Position numbers and translations under genes: made by a program. From positions 62,001 to 126,000 of the forward strand of contig NZ_LRSE01000009.1 of assembly GCF_001634625.1 (NCBI RefSeq): a stretch of 64,000 nucleotides of DNA. The letters run 5' to 3'. Below, piece by piece: positions 49,848-58,654 of the stretch. A model generated the notes under the pieces. The model searched no databases. It was not told the DNA's origin and was given only the letters and a program-made list of their open reading frames with translations. Every line of letters begins with the position of its first letter. Position 1 is the stretch's first letter. Origin of the DNA: Croceicoccus bisphenolivorans. GTDB taxonomy: Bacteria > Pseudomonadota > Alphaproteobacteria > Sphingomonadales > Sphingomonadaceae.

Positions 49848-50405
49848 TCAGTCAGGTTCATTTACGGAAATCAGCTGCTCGGCTTTCACAAGACCGACAT
49901 GCGTTTGGTAATAGTATTTGTCAGTGCGCTCGCCGTCCGAGTAAAAATCAACCTGAACGCGTCTCGCCACGCCGAGAACTCGGATTGTCTTGCCTAGCAA
50001 GGCCTGTCGCAGATCGCCGCCAAATTGTTCGTTCAGGGCCTTTTGCGCCTCGGGCAGGATCGCAATCGTAAGGCAACGCTGGTCACGGTAGTCTTTTTCG
50101 GAATTCAGATAGACGAGACCGTCTTGGGTTCCGATGGCAGCCACGTTCATTTCGAACGCGGCGAATACGCCTTCGGGCGCGGCATCGGCTGCTTTTACCA
50201 CGGCTTCGATCGGTTTCAGCACAACTCCGCGATAGGGCCGTGGGGCCGGTTCGGCGGCGTGTTGCTCTTTCTCGCCGCCTTCTGCCGAGACGTTCGGTTC
50301 ATTCTCTTGATCACGCGATATTTCGGCGACGGCTGGCAGGGGCGGCGGGGGCGCATCCGATGGCGCGACGAACACCGCCGCCAACGCAAAAGCCAGTTCA
50401 ATCAT
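49848..50405 (-). CDS. Exported protein with an OB-like C-terminal part, unknown function
   Basis: A 185-residue protein. It has a signal peptide (MIELAFALAAVFVAPSDA), then a Pro/Glu-rich linker (about 18-55), and then a domain with GLVYLNSEKDYRDQRCLTIAILPEAQ (in parts) and LLGKTIRVLGVARRVQVDFYSDGE. The VYLNSEKDY pattern resembles OB-fold segments near staphylococcal-nuclease-like proteins, but no catalytic residues are seen. Composition is less GC-rich than neighbours, hinting at a different history. Start is the ATG at 50405. Confidence 0.6.
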   Translation of the reverse strand: MIELAFALAAVFVAPSDAPPPPLPAVAEISRDQENEPNVSAEGGEKEQHAAEPAPRPYRGVVLKPIEAVVKAADAAPEGVFAAFEMNVAAIGTQDGLVYLNSEKDYRDQRCLTIAILPEAQKALNEQFGGDLRQALLGKTIRVLGVARRVQVDFYSDGERTDKYYYQTHVGLVKAEQLISVNEPD

Positions 50406-50475
50406 GCAATGCTCCGTGAGTGAAGCACCGACAATGCGAACGCTTCAAGTCACCATTATTACAGCGGAAGCCCCC

Positions 50476-51366
50476 TCAGGCCCGCTCCCGCCCCATGGGA
50501 TAGCAGCCCAGCAGGCGCAGGTTCTTGGAGTAGAAACCCAGTTCCTCAAGCGCCAGATCCACCGCCGGATCGCCGGGCTTGCCCACGATGTCGCAGAAGA
50601 AGCGTGTGGCGGCAAAGCTGGCCCCGTCCTGATAGGATTCCAGCTTCGTCATGTTGACGCCGTTGGTCGCAAAGCCGCCCAGCGCCTTGTACAGCGCGGC
50701 GGGGATGTTGCGCACCTCGAACACGAAAGTCGTCATCGCCGGCCCCTCGATCTCCGCCGGGTCCAGCGGCGCGCGCGACAGGATCACGAAGCGCGTCATG
50801 TTGTCGTGCTCGTCCTCGATCCCCTCTGCAATGACGTCGAGTTCGTAGAGCTTGGCGGCCAGCGGCGGGGCGATGGCGGCAACCGCAGGATCGCGATCCT
50901 GCGCCACCTTGGCCGCAGCGCCCGCCGTATCGGCATATTCCATCGGCACGATACCGCGTTCCCGCAAATAATGGCGGCACTGGCCCAGCGCCTGCGGATG
51001 GCTGAAAACGGCCTCGAACGGCCCGTGACCCACCGCCATCAGCGTGTGGGTGATCGGCATGAAGTGTTCCGCCGTGATCGACAGGCCCGATTCGGGCAGC
51101 AGGAAGTGGATGTCGGCAACGCGCCCGTTGGCACTGTTCTCGATCGGGATGATCGCACGGTCGGCCCGGCCGTCGCGTACTGCGTCGATCGCGTCGGCAA
51201 ACGACCAGCACGGCATCGGCAGGCATTCGGGATCATGGCGCAACGCCGCGATGTGCGAATTGGCGCCCGGCGCGCCCTGAAACGATACCGCGCGGGCGGG
51301 ATCGGCGGCGGCGGCGCGGTTCAACTGCTCTGCAAGGGCGAGCGCGGGATCGGGATAACTGTGCAT
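50476..51366 (-). CDS. pheA: Prephenate dehydratase
   Basis: A monofunctional enzyme of 296 residues that turns prephenate into phenylpyruvate for phenylalanine synthesis. The catalytic domain begins AVSFQGAPGANSHIAAL, with ENSANGRVADIHFLLPES and the essential TRF in DNMTRFVIL. The C-terminal ACT domain (FVFEVRNIPAALYKALGGF, KLESYQ) gives allosteric control by phenylalanine. No chorismate mutase domain is fused. ATG 51366 is chosen over 51405 because the additional 13 residues are not conserved. It diverges from the cytochrome gene. Confidence 0.94.
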   Translation of the reverse strand: MHSYPDPALALAEQLNRAAAADPARAVSFQGAPGANSHIAALRHDPECLPMPCWSFADAIDAVRDGRADRAIIPIENSANGRVADIHFLLPESGLSITAEHFMPITHTLMAVGHGPFEAVFSHPQALGQCRHYLRERGIVPMEYADTAGAAAKVAQDRDPAVAAIAPPLAAKLYELDVIAEGIEDEHDNMTRFVILSRAPLDPAEIEGPAMTTFVFEVRNIPAALYKALGGFATNGVNMTKLESYQDGASFAATRFFCDIVGKPGDPAVDLALEELGFYSKNLRLLGCYPMGRERA

Positions 51367-51569
51367 GGCGGCAGGTGCGTTAGGCCGCGCATCGCCCCGT
51401 GCCAAGCCCTGCTCTGCACCGTGATTGGCGCGGGCGACATGCCGCAGGGCAGCATCCGGGCGTCATTTCGGGGCGAATGGCCCTTGCGCTGGCGCAGCGC
51501 TGCAACTAGAGCGGCGCGCAAACCTCCGTTCGGGGGTTGTGACAGGGACATCGCGCGGGTTTTTGCAAG

Positions 51570-52220
51570 ATGAGCGACAAGTTCAACACTATTGCCGGCT
51601 GGGCACTTTTCGGCGGCATCGTGGCCATCGGCCTTTCGAGCGTCAGCGGCCGCGTCTTCATGGCCGACAAGCACCACGCGCCTGAGGAATCGGGTTACGC
51701 GATCGCCGCCGCCGAAGGCGAAGGCGAAGGGGACAGCGGCCCGTCGCTGGCCACGCTGCTCGCCACGGCCGATGTCGCCGCGGGTGAAAAGCTGTTCGCC
51801 AAGTGCAGCGCCTGCCACACCGCGAACCAGGGCGGGGCCAACGGCATCGGTCCGAACCTGTGGGGCACGCTGGGTGAGGAAATCGGCCACGGCAAGGGCG
51901 GCTTCGCTTTCTCCTCCGCGCTGGCCGACCACGGCGGCAGCTGGGGCTTTGACGAAATGGACGCATGGCTCGCCAGCCCGAAGGCTTTTGCCGCGGGCAC
52001 GAAGATGAGCTTCGCCGGCCTGTCGAAGGCTGAAGACCGCGCCAACATCATCGCCTATCTCAACTCGCTGGGCTCCAACCTGCCCCTGCCGACACCGGAA
52101 GCACCGGCGGCAGAGGAAGAAGGCGCAGAGCAGCCGGCAGCAGAGGAAGCACCCGAGGGTGCGGACGCGGCAGACGCGGAAGTGACGACGCCGGTGGCGG
52201 AGGAAGCGCCTGCGAACTGA
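51570..52220 (+). CDS. Membrane-anchored class I cytochrome c
   Basis: A 216-residue CycM-like cytochrome with an uncleaved N-terminal helix (IAGWALFGGIVAIGLSSVSG), a haem-c site C79-S-A-C82-H83, and axial M146 in GTKMSFAGL. The C-terminal ~50 residues are an unusual Ala/Glu/Pro-rich acidic tail (EEEGAEQPAAEEAPEGADAA). Proteins of this type carry electrons between the bc1 complex and terminal oxidases at the membrane. The strong convergent terminator downstream closes the gene. Confidence 0.92.
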   Translation: MSDKFNTIAGWALFGGIVAIGLSSVSGRVFMADKHHAPEESGYAIAAAEGEGEGDSGPSLATLLATADVAAGEKLFAKCSACHTANQGGANGIGPNLWGTLGEEIGHGKGGFAFSSALADHGGSWGFDEMDAWLASPKAFAAGTKMSFAGLSKAEDRANIIAYLNSLGSNLPLPTPEAPAAEEEGAEQPAAEEAPEGADAADAEVTTPVAEEAPAN

Positions 52221-52240
52221 TCGCCGTTCAAGGCATAACG

Positions 52241-52277
52241 AAAAAGGCCCGCCGGTTTGTTTCCGGCGGGCCTTTTT
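52241..52277. terminator. Bidirectional Rho-independent terminator
   Basis: Perfect 15 bp arms AAAAAGGCCCGCCGG / CCGGCGGGCCTTTTT surround a TTTGTTT loop between the convergent cytochrome and metallophosphoesterase genes. Both strands end in a T-run, so it serves both directions. Confidence 0.92.
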
Positions 52278-52294
52278 CGTTTCGGCGGCGATGG

Positions 52295-53164
52295 TCAGTG
52301 TACCGGCGGGTCCTCTGCCGGAACGCGGTTGACCGGCGCGACCGGCTCGCCTTCCTCACGGGGAGGCATGGCGTTTTCGGGCACATCGGGGATCATCATG
52401 TCCGCACTCGGCACATCCTCAAGATTGCGGACGACGACGCGGATCCCTCCGCCGGACAAGTGCAGTTCGTTGAAGCTGGGCGGGGTGGAACGAAGCCGCT
52501 GCGACAATGTGCCCGCACCGATCATCCGCACCGGCCCTTCCGGCGTATCCTGCATCAGGTCGAACGCATCGTGGACATGGCCCGACATCACGGCCAGCAC
52601 GCCGCGCTTTGCCAGTTCGGCCAGTGCCTTGTTCCCGCCCCGCGTCAGCGCGGTGCCGCGCGTGCCCACTTCCACCAGCGGGTGGTGGCAGGCGACCAGC
52701 GCGCGCGTACCGGCAGGCAGGGCATCGATGGCGGCAAGGCAGGTTTCCAGCGCATGGCCGGTGATCCAGCCTTTCGACCAGTTCAGCCGCCACTGCGCGC
52801 GCGCCGCTGTTTTCAACGGAACGATGGCCACGCCGGGCAAGTCGATCTCCCGCTCCACCAGTTCCTCGATCGCGCGGAACCGGCGATAGGGTGCGACGAA
52901 CCGCTCGACCGGATTGAAGTACGGCATGTCGTGATTGCCGACCTCCACCGTAACCGGCACGTTCAGCGCCCTTATCCATTCGGAAGCGGCGGCAAATTCG
53001 TGGTGGCGCGCCCGCATCGTCAGGTCGCCGGTAATCGTGACCGCGTCGGGACGGCGGCGTTCGATCTCTGCCGCCACCCAATCCAGCGCCCGTTCGTCGG
53101 CAAGGCCGAAGTGAATGTCGCTGAGGTGGAACAGCAAACGATCGCCATCGGCGCATTCAGTCAT
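52295..53164 (-). CDS. Metallophosphoesterase (cyclic nucleotide phosphodiesterase-like)
   Basis: A 289-residue calcineurin-like phosphoesterase with all five metal motifs: HLSDIHFG, GDLTMR, GNHDMP, CHHPLV and GHVHD. This matches the class III phosphodiesterase group, and the substrate may be a cyclic nucleotide or phospholipid. It overlaps the lipid-kinase gene by 8 bp and is co-transcribed with it, which favours a lipid or envelope-related phosphoester. A Pro/Glu-rich tail of ~20 residues follows the catalytic domain. Confidence 0.9.
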   Translation of the reverse strand: MTECADGDRLLFHLSDIHFGLADERALDWVAAEIERRRPDAVTITGDLTMRARHHEFAAASEWIRALNVPVTVEVGNHDMPYFNPVERFVAPYRRFRAIEELVEREIDLPGVAIVPLKTAARAQWRLNWSKGWITGHALETCLAAIDALPAGTRALVACHHPLVEVGTRGTALTRGGNKALAELAKRGVLAVMSGHVHDAFDLMQDTPEGPVRMIGAGTLSQRLRSTPPSFNELHLSGGGIRVVVRNLEDVPSADMMIPDVPENAMPPREEGEPVAPVNRVPAEDPPVH

Positions 53165-54020
53165 CGGGGGTTGCCCCCGCCGTCACCAGCAGATCGACTT
53201 CGCAGGGCACGATCGCGAACCGCGCGCGCGCGGGCAATGTCGCAGGCTCTCCGTCGATCAGTGCTTTCAACGGTTCGTTTGCGGCACTGTCCATCGTCAT
53301 CGCCTCGAATGTTCCCAGGTCGTCGTGCGGTCCTTCGCGGAAATCCCGCTTCACCAGCGCGACACCCTGCTGCGCATACTCGCCAACCGTTTCGGAATGA
53401 TAGGCCGCGACCGACATTTTTTCGCCTTCCGGCGTCATCACGATCAGCGGATAGCCCTCTTCCTTCCCGATAGCCGGATCGACCACGCGGACACGGGTGC
53501 CGCCGGTCGATTCGCCCAGGGCCTCTGCCGCGCCGCCGGCCATGGCGAGGATATCGCCCTGTCGCATCGCTTCGCGCACGTCGTTCCATGCCGTACCCGG
53601 CCCGACCATAAGTCCCGCAAGCGCGTCTCCCTTGCCGGAGCGGACGACGGCGGGGCGTTCGGCGCGGGCCTGTCCGCTGGCCACGCGACACACGATCTCC
53701 TCTGCCGAAACGTCGCCGTGAAGGCGGATGGAAAGCAGGTTCATCGTGCCGCCCGGCAGGATCAGCACCGATCCGCCCCAGCCATAGAGGCCGGTGACCA
53801 GAGCGTTGATGGTTCCATCGCCGGTGAAGATGGTGACAAGGTCGATGCCGGCGGCGTCGAGTTCGTCCGCGCTCGGCAGGTCTTCCTTGGGAAAGCGGAT
53901 CACGCGGTCCAGATCGATCGCCTGGTCGGTGCAGCAGTCGCACAGCGCGTCGAATGCCGCACGGTCATAGCTACCGCTATCAGGGTTCACGACCAGCCAG
54001 GTCTTGCGCGGAATGTTCAT
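53157..54020 (-). CDS. Diacylglycerol kinase-family lipid kinase
   Basis: A 287-residue DAGK_cat-family enzyme. Nucleotide and catalytic motifs are VVNPDSGSYD, FTGDGTINALV (GDGT) and LPGGTMNLLS. The C-terminal beta sandwich includes ALIDGEPATLPARARFAIVP. The family phosphorylates diacylglycerol, ceramide or sphingosine; the last two are attractive in a sphingolipid-making order, but nothing in the sequence decides. It is the first gene of a two-gene unit with the metallophosphoesterase. Confidence 0.87.
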   Translation of the reverse strand: MNIPRKTWLVVNPDSGSYDRAAFDALCDCCTDQAIDLDRVIRFPKEDLPSADELDAAGIDLVTIFTGDGTINALVTGLYGWGGSVLILPGGTMNLLSIRLHGDVSAEEIVCRVASGQARAERPAVVRSGKGDALAGLMVGPGTAWNDVREAMRQGDILAMAGGAAEALGESTGGTRVRVVDPAIGKEEGYPLIVMTPEGEKMSVAAYHSETVGEYAQQGVALVKRDFREGPHDDLGTFEAMTMDSAANEPLKALIDGEPATLPARARFAIVPCEVDLLVTAGATPDD

Positions 54021-54450
54021 GTCAGTTGGAAAACCGGAAGCGCGCGGCGGTTCCCGATGCTAGCTCCCTTCAGGATTTTGGCATGCAGGAAGGGTATCAT
54101 AATTTGCAAGGAGGCGTATGTCGCTATGCAATAAGATCGTCATTTATGAACTTGCCCGTTACTTTTCAAAATTAGCTTACATTCGTGTAAATTATTTTAT
54201 TTGCCGCAATGGAGCTTGACTTGGTTTCCTGTGAAACTTTGGTAAATATTTCATTAATTTGGAGTCGACTCGAAGTAAATATCCAAGTAAATGGCGTTCG
54301 TCGGTCGAATAATGTCGTTCGTCGTTTTGGCACGACACAGGTCGGGCTCTATTGTCCCTTGGCAGACTTAGCAGGGACAGACGCCGCAGTGCGGTTCACA
54401 ACAGGATCACCCGATCGCGAAACCGAACCGACAGACACTGGGGGAATACC
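54021..54450. other. AT-rich gene-free region upstream of the UrcA gene
   Basis: About 430 bp clearly richer in A/T than the surroundings (54120-54330 especially). It holds a 33-codon frame at 54118-54219 with AAGGAGG just upstream, and TTGACT near 54219 followed by AT-rich sequence that could be promoter. The motif CGTTCGTCG occurs twice near 54296-54325. No RNA gene was recognised. It probably carries the regulatory sequence of the UrcA gene. Confidence 0.45.
54118..54219 (+). CDS. Candidate 33-residue small protein
   Basis: ATG 54118 is preceded by AAGGAGG, with only 3 nt between GGAGG and ATG, a short spacing. The peptide begins MSLCNKIVIYELARYFSKLA and ends in IRVNYFICRNGA; it is basic and amphipathic. 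It lies in an AT-rich region otherwise without genes. The strong Shine-Dalgarno is the only support; conservation is not known. Confidence 0.3.
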   Translation: MSLCNKIVIYELARYFSKLAYIRVNYFICRNGA

Positions 54451-54762
54451 ATGTTCAAGTCTCTTATCGTTCCGGCCGCTGCCGGTATCGCCGTCCTCGC
54501 CACGCCCGCTGCGGCGCTTGCTGGCGAGAACCTGTCTCAAAACCGTGTCGTGGTCTCGATCAATGACCTCGACATATCCACCAGCGAAGGCGCGGCAGAG
54601 ATGCAAAAGCGCGTCCGTGCCGCGACCTACAAGGCGTGCCTCTTCGACGAAAAGGGCCAGATCGTCTCGCCCGAAGCGCAGAACGCCTGCGCCCGTGTGG
54701 CCATGAAGAAATCGGAAACGCAAATGGCGCAGAAGATCGCCAATGTGCGCTACGGCGGCTGA
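54451..54762 (+). CDS. UrcA-family exported protein
   Basis: A 103-residue protein with a signal peptide (IVPAAAGIAVLATPAAALA). The UrcA-like core is VVVSINDLDISTSEGAAEMQKRV, two conserved cysteines (KACLF and NACARV) that can form a disulfide, and a helical end QMAQKIANVRYGG. The family is frequent in sphingomonads and of unknown function. It is followed by two strong terminators. A long AT-rich leader precedes it, suggesting regulated expression. Confidence 0.82.
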   Translation: MFKSLIVPAAAGIAVLATPAAALAGENLSQNRVVVSINDLDISTSEGAAEMQKRVRAATYKACLFDEKGQIVSPEAQNACARVAMKKSETQMAQKIANVRYGG

Positions 54763-54780
54763 TCCCGAGCCGTCGCAACT

Positions 54781-54819
54781 AGAGCCCCGGCCGGATCAGT
54801 CCCCCGGCCGGGGCTCTTT
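54781..54819. terminator. Terminator after the UrcA gene
   Basis: A 14 bp perfect stem AGAGCCCCGGCCGG / CCGGCCGGGGCTCT with a 9-nt loop is followed by TT. It lies between the convergent UrcA and LytTR genes. Confidence 0.8.
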
Positions 54820-54836
54820 CACCCGGTGATGCAATG

Positions 54837-54867
54837 AAGGCGGTGCCGATGCGGCAGCCGCCTTTTT
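54837..54867 (+). terminator. Second terminator between convergent genes
   Basis: AAGGCGG pairs with CCGCCTT, with a secondary GCCG/CGGC step inside the loop, followed by TTT on the plus strand. Together with the preceding hairpin it insulates the UrcA gene from the LytTR gene. Confidence 0.65.
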
Positions 54868-54893
54868 GTCGGCCCCGTTAGCGCCTGACTCAA

Positions 54894-55634
54894 CTACCGT
54901 CCGGCCATGGCCTTCACCGCCTTCAGGTGCGTGCGCCCGATCCGCACCGGCTCGCCCTTCGCGATTTCGGCAGACCATACGCCCAGCCCTTCGTGGCGCA
55001 GGCCGGTGATGAAATCCTTCTTCAGGATCGTCGACCTGTGGACACGGATAAAGCTTTCGGGATCGAGCCGTTCTTCCAGCGATCCGATCGTTTCCAGCAG
55101 CAGGTGGCTGGTTTCGCCGACGTGCAGCCTGACATAGTCGCGCTCTGCATCGATGCGATGGACATCGGCGGCGGCGATACGCAGCAGTTCGGACCGGTGG
55201 GGAACCCAGAATTCCTCGATCCAGGGTGTCGGTTGCGGCGCCCGGCCCGAACCGCGCCGGTTGAACGCGCGGTCGATCGCGCGTTCCAGCCGGTCCTGCG
55301 CGACGGGCTTCAACACGTAGTCCACGGCATCGAGGTCAAAGGCCTCCACCGCGAAACTGTCATGCGCCGTCACGAAAACGACGGCAGGGCGATCGGCGGG
55401 GTCGGCCACGGTTTCGGCGATGCGGCGGGCCACGGAAAGCCCGTCGACTTGCGGCATCGTCATGTCGAGCAGGACGAGATCGGGCGTCAGCGCCTCTATC
55501 ATGCGCAGCGCCGCCGCACCGTCGCCCGCGGTGCCGACGATGCGCAATTGCGGCATGCGGGCGCAGATCACCTGCATCCGCTCCACCGCCAGCGGTTCAT
55601 CGTCCACGATCAGCGTTGCAAGCGTTTCCGTCAT
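54894..55634 (-). CDS. LytTR-type response regulator
   Basis: A 246-residue regulator of the LytT/AlgR type. The receiver begins TLIVDDEPLAVERMQVIC, with phosphoacceptor Asp in LVLLDMTMPQVDG and Lys in DYVLKPVAQD. The C-terminal LytTR domain has ADVHRIDAERDYVRLHVG and FIRVHRSTILKKDFI. It lies 26 bp downstream of a LytS-like kinase and is probably co-transcribed with it. LytTR domains bind paired direct repeats; none was sought near the genes. The regulon is unknown. Confidence 0.92.
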   Translation of the reverse strand: MTETLATLIVDDEPLAVERMQVICARMPQLRIVGTAGDGAAALRMIEALTPDLVLLDMTMPQVDGLSVARRIAETVADPADRPAVVFVTAHDSFAVEAFDLDAVDYVLKPVAQDRLERAIDRAFNRRGSGRAPQPTPWIEEFWVPHRSELLRIAAADVHRIDAERDYVRLHVGETSHLLLETIGSLEERLDPESFIRVHRSTILKKDFITGLRHEGLGVWSAEIAKGEPVRIGRTHLKAVKAMAGR

Positions 55635-55660
55635 GTCCCCGCTTTCCCCCCGGGCATTGC

Positions 55661-57082
55661 CTATTCCCCGTCCACGCCGTCGTAGGGCGCACCGCTGGCC
55701 GCGAACGACAGCGGCATGCGGATCACGGTGCGCCAGCCACTGTCGGCAGGGCCGCTCACCACGTTTGCCGCATCGCCAAATCGCGCCTTCAGCCGGTCGC
55801 GCACATTGGCAAGGCCGATGCCGAAGCCGTGCTCCTTGTGCTCCGCCGCCGCGCCCGGCCCGTCGTCGGACACCGTCACAACCAGCCGCTCGTACTCCTC
55901 GCGCGCCGTCAGCCGGATCGTGACCGGCCGGTTGACCGGCGCGACGGCATAACGGACCGAGTTTTCGACCAGCGGTTGCAGGATCATGCCGGGAATGCGC
56001 GCATTGGCAAGCTCGGTCGGGATATCGATCTGCACCCTCAGCCGGTCGGGAAAGCGCACGGCCTCGATCTGGAGATAGAGGCGTTGCAACTCGATTTCCT
56101 CGGACAGGGGCACGTCATGCGTCGGGTCGCCCGAAAGCGAGCGGCGATAGAACGTACTGATCGTCTGGATCATCGTTTCCGCCTGCTCGTTGCGGTTGGT
56201 CATCACCAGCGCCGACAGCGAATTGAGCGTGTTGAACAGGAAGTGCGGATTGACCTGATAGCGCAGAGAACGCAGCTCCGCCGCCTTGGCCGCACGGCGG
56301 TATTCGCCCTCCCGCCGCTCGGCCACGCGGGCCTGCACCGCCTGGCTCATCGCAATGTAGAGCGCGCACCACGACAGCAGCAGGAAATAACGGCCCAGTG
56401 CAATGTCGGTCAGCTGCTGCCACATGATCTTCTGGCGCAGCGGTTCTTCCAGCCGCACCATCTCTGCCTCCGCCTCGGCCGCGGCGCGTTCGGCATCCTC
56501 GCGCATCTGCTTGACTACATCGTCCGGCAACGGAGGGGCGGGGGGCGGAGGGGCATCCACCTCGCTGGCCGTTTTACCCGGCGGGACAGGCGGTGGCGGA
56601 GGGGGTGGAGGCACATCTTCGGTCGGCACGCCGGGCACATCGACCAGCAGGTTCCCGGCCTCGTCACGGCGGATGCGCACACCCTGATCGTTGCCCACGT
56701 TCTTCACGATCTTTGCCTCGACATCGGCAAAGGCCTGCTGGTTGATGACCGCAAGCAGAAGCGACGCCGGAACCGTGGCCAGCACGGCCACCAGAATGCG
56801 CAGGCCCATGCGCCGGTTGTCGAACCCGCGCAGCAGCAGCCAGACCAGCACGGTGACGCCCACGCCCGCCAGCGCCACGACGAAACGGCGGGTAAGCAGC
56901 GCATCCTGATAATCGAATTCGAGAACCAGCCCGCGCGCTGTCGCCATCGCGAAATAGGCGGCCCACAGGATCACCATCGAGACCAGCACGGTCCGGATGC
57001 CGACACCTTCGGCACGCGGTGCGCCGGTTATTTCATTCTCGTTCTTCACCCCGCCCTGATAAGCCGCGCTTTGGCGGCGCAC
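55661..57082 (-). CDS. LytS-type sensor histidine kinase with a polyproline linker
   Basis: A 473-residue membrane kinase. Three hydrophobic helices fall at about residues 28-55, 63-88 and 93-115. A soluble segment then includes a run of prolines (VPPPPPPPPVPP and APPPPAPPLP) at about 157-190, and a fourth helix follows (ALGRYFLLLSWCALYIAMSQA). The His_kinase domain motif is YQVNPHFLFNTLNSLSALV with the phosphoacceptor His in NPHF, and a C-terminal HATPase domain has GPGAAAEHKEHGFGIGLANV. The polyproline insertion between helices 3 and 4 is striking but may recur in relatives. The partner is the LytTR regulator downstream. Confidence 0.9.
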   Translation of the reverse strand: MRRQSAAYQGGVKNENEITGAPRAEGVGIRTVLVSMVILWAAYFAMATARGLVLEFDYQDALLTRRFVVALAGVGVTVLVWLLLRGFDNRRMGLRILVAVLATVPASLLLAVINQQAFADVEAKIVKNVGNDQGVRIRRDEAGNLLVDVPGVPTEDVPPPPPPPPVPPGKTASEVDAPPPPAPPLPDDVVKQMREDAERAAAEAEAEMVRLEEPLRQKIMWQQLTDIALGRYFLLLSWCALYIAMSQAVQARVAERREGEYRRAAKAAELRSLRYQVNPHFLFNTLNSLSALVMTNRNEQAETMIQTISTFYRRSLSGDPTHDVPLSEEIELQRLYLQIEAVRFPDRLRVQIDIPTELANARIPGMILQPLVENSVRYAVAPVNRPVTIRLTAREEYERLVVTVSDDGPGAAAEHKEHGFGIGLANVRDRLKARFGDAANVVSGPADSGWRTVIRMPLSFAASGAPYDGVDGE

Positions 57083-57127
57083 CAGTGGGCGTACGTTCCC
57101 GGTCGAGCCGAATCCGCGCTTGGTCGA

Positions 57128-58654
57128 TCAGGTACCGGGCAGCAGGTGCTCTGCCGCGATCTTTTCCTGCCAGACCAGCGGGGCGAGCCGGTGCACGTTC
57201 TGCCCCTCGGCATCGACAGCGACCGTGACCGGCATGTCCTCGACCTTGAATTCGTAGATCGCTTCCATGCCCAGATCCTCGAACGCGACGACCTTGGCTT
57301 CCTTGATGGCACGCGCAACGAGATAGGCCGCGCCGCCGACCGCCATCAGATAGGCAACCTTGTGCTTGGCGATGACATCGGTTGCGCCCTGCCCGCGTTC
57401 GGCCTTGCCGATCATGGCCAGAAGGCCAAGCTCGAGCATCTGGTCGGTAAACTTGTCCATGCGGGTCGCCGTGGTGGGGCCAGCGGGTCCGACGACTTCG
57501 CCGACGATCGGATCGACGGGGCCGACATAGTAGATCGCGCGACCCTTGAAATCGACGGGCAGTTCCTCACCCTTGGCCAGCATGTCGGCGATACGCTTGT
57601 GCGCCGCGTCACGGCCGGTCAGCATGTGGCCCGACAGCAGCAGGCGGTCGCCATGCTTCCAGCCCTTCACTTCCTCGTGCGTCAGCGTGTCGAGGTTGAC
57701 CTTCTTCGCCGCCGCGTCAGGCTTCCAGCCCACGTTCGGCCACTCGTCAAGGTTGGGGACGGGGATGAAGCTGGGGCCGGAACCGTCCAGCGTGAAATGC
57801 GCGTGGCGGGTGGCGGCGCAGTTCGGGATCATGGCAACCGGCTTGCCCGCGGCGTGGCACGGCCAGTCGTAGATCTTGACGTCGAGCACGGTGGACAACC
57901 CGCCAAGGCCCTGCGCACCGATGCCCAGCGCGTTTACCTTGTCGTAGATCTCTACACGCATCCGCTCGATATCGGTCTGCGGGCCGCGCGCCTTCAGCTG
58001 GCCCATGTCGATCGGGTCCATCAGGCTCATCTTGGCCAGCTTCACGCAATGTTCGGCCGTGCCGCCGATGCCGATGCCCAGCATGCCCGGCGGACACCAT
58101 CCCGCGCCCATCTGCGGCAGCATTTCCAGCACCCAGTCGACGATGTTGTCGCTGGGGTTCATCATCTTGAACTTCGACTTGTTCTCGCTGCCGCCACCCT
58201 TGGCCGCGACGTCGATGCTCACCTTGTCGCCCGGCACCATTTCGACCGACAGCACACACGGCGTGTTGTCCTTGGTATTGCGGCGGGTGAAGGCCGGGTC
58301 GGCAAGAATGGATGCGCGCAGCTTGTTGTCGGGGTTGAGATAGCCGCGGCGCACGCCTTCATCGACGACTTCCTGCAGGCTCAGCTTCGATGCAAGGCGG
58401 CAGTTCTGGCCCCACTTGATGAAGACGTTGACGATGCCGGTGTCCTGACAGATCGGGCGGTGCCCTTCGGCGCACATCCGGCTGTTGGTCAGGATTTGCG
58501 CGATCGCGTCCTTTGCCGCCGGATTCGCTTCCGCCTCATACGCCTCGCCCAGCGCCTTGATATAGTCCATCGGGTGGTAGAAGCTGATGTATTGCAGCGC
58601 GTCGGCCACGCTGTCGATCAGATCCTGTTCCTCGATCACCACCATGTCGGACAT
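57128..58654 (-). CDS. Fumarate hydratase, class I (iron-sulfur)
   Basis: A 508-residue oxygen-sensitive [4Fe-4S] fumarase that hydrates fumarate to malate in the TCA cycle. Cluster cysteines fall in HRPICQDTGIVN, AGWCPPGMLGIG and IPNCAATRHAHF. The C-terminal beta domain runs from LLSGHMLTGRDAAHKRI. Length fits the FumA/FumB type. A long frame on the opposite strand (to 58714) covers it and the kinase gene but is a shadow of GC-biased coding. It is monocistronic and divergent from the methyltransferase gene with a 267 bp gap. Confidence 0.95.
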   Translation of the reverse strand: MSDMVVIEEQDLIDSVADALQYISFYHPMDYIKALGEAYEAEANPAAKDAIAQILTNSRMCAEGHRPICQDTGIVNVFIKWGQNCRLASKLSLQEVVDEGVRRGYLNPDNKLRASILADPAFTRRNTKDNTPCVLSVEMVPGDKVSIDVAAKGGGSENKSKFKMMNPSDNIVDWVLEMLPQMGAGWCPPGMLGIGIGGTAEHCVKLAKMSLMDPIDMGQLKARGPQTDIERMRVEIYDKVNALGIGAQGLGGLSTVLDVKIYDWPCHAAGKPVAMIPNCAATRHAHFTLDGSGPSFIPVPNLDEWPNVGWKPDAAAKKVNLDTLTHEEVKGWKHGDRLLLSGHMLTGRDAAHKRIADMLAKGEELPVDFKGRAIYYVGPVDPIVGEVVGPAGPTTATRMDKFTDQMLELGLLAMIGKAERGQGATDVIAKHKVAYLMAVGGAAYLVARAIKEAKVVAFEDLGMEAIYEFKVEDMPVTVAVDAEGQNVHRLAPLVWQEKIAAEHLLPGT

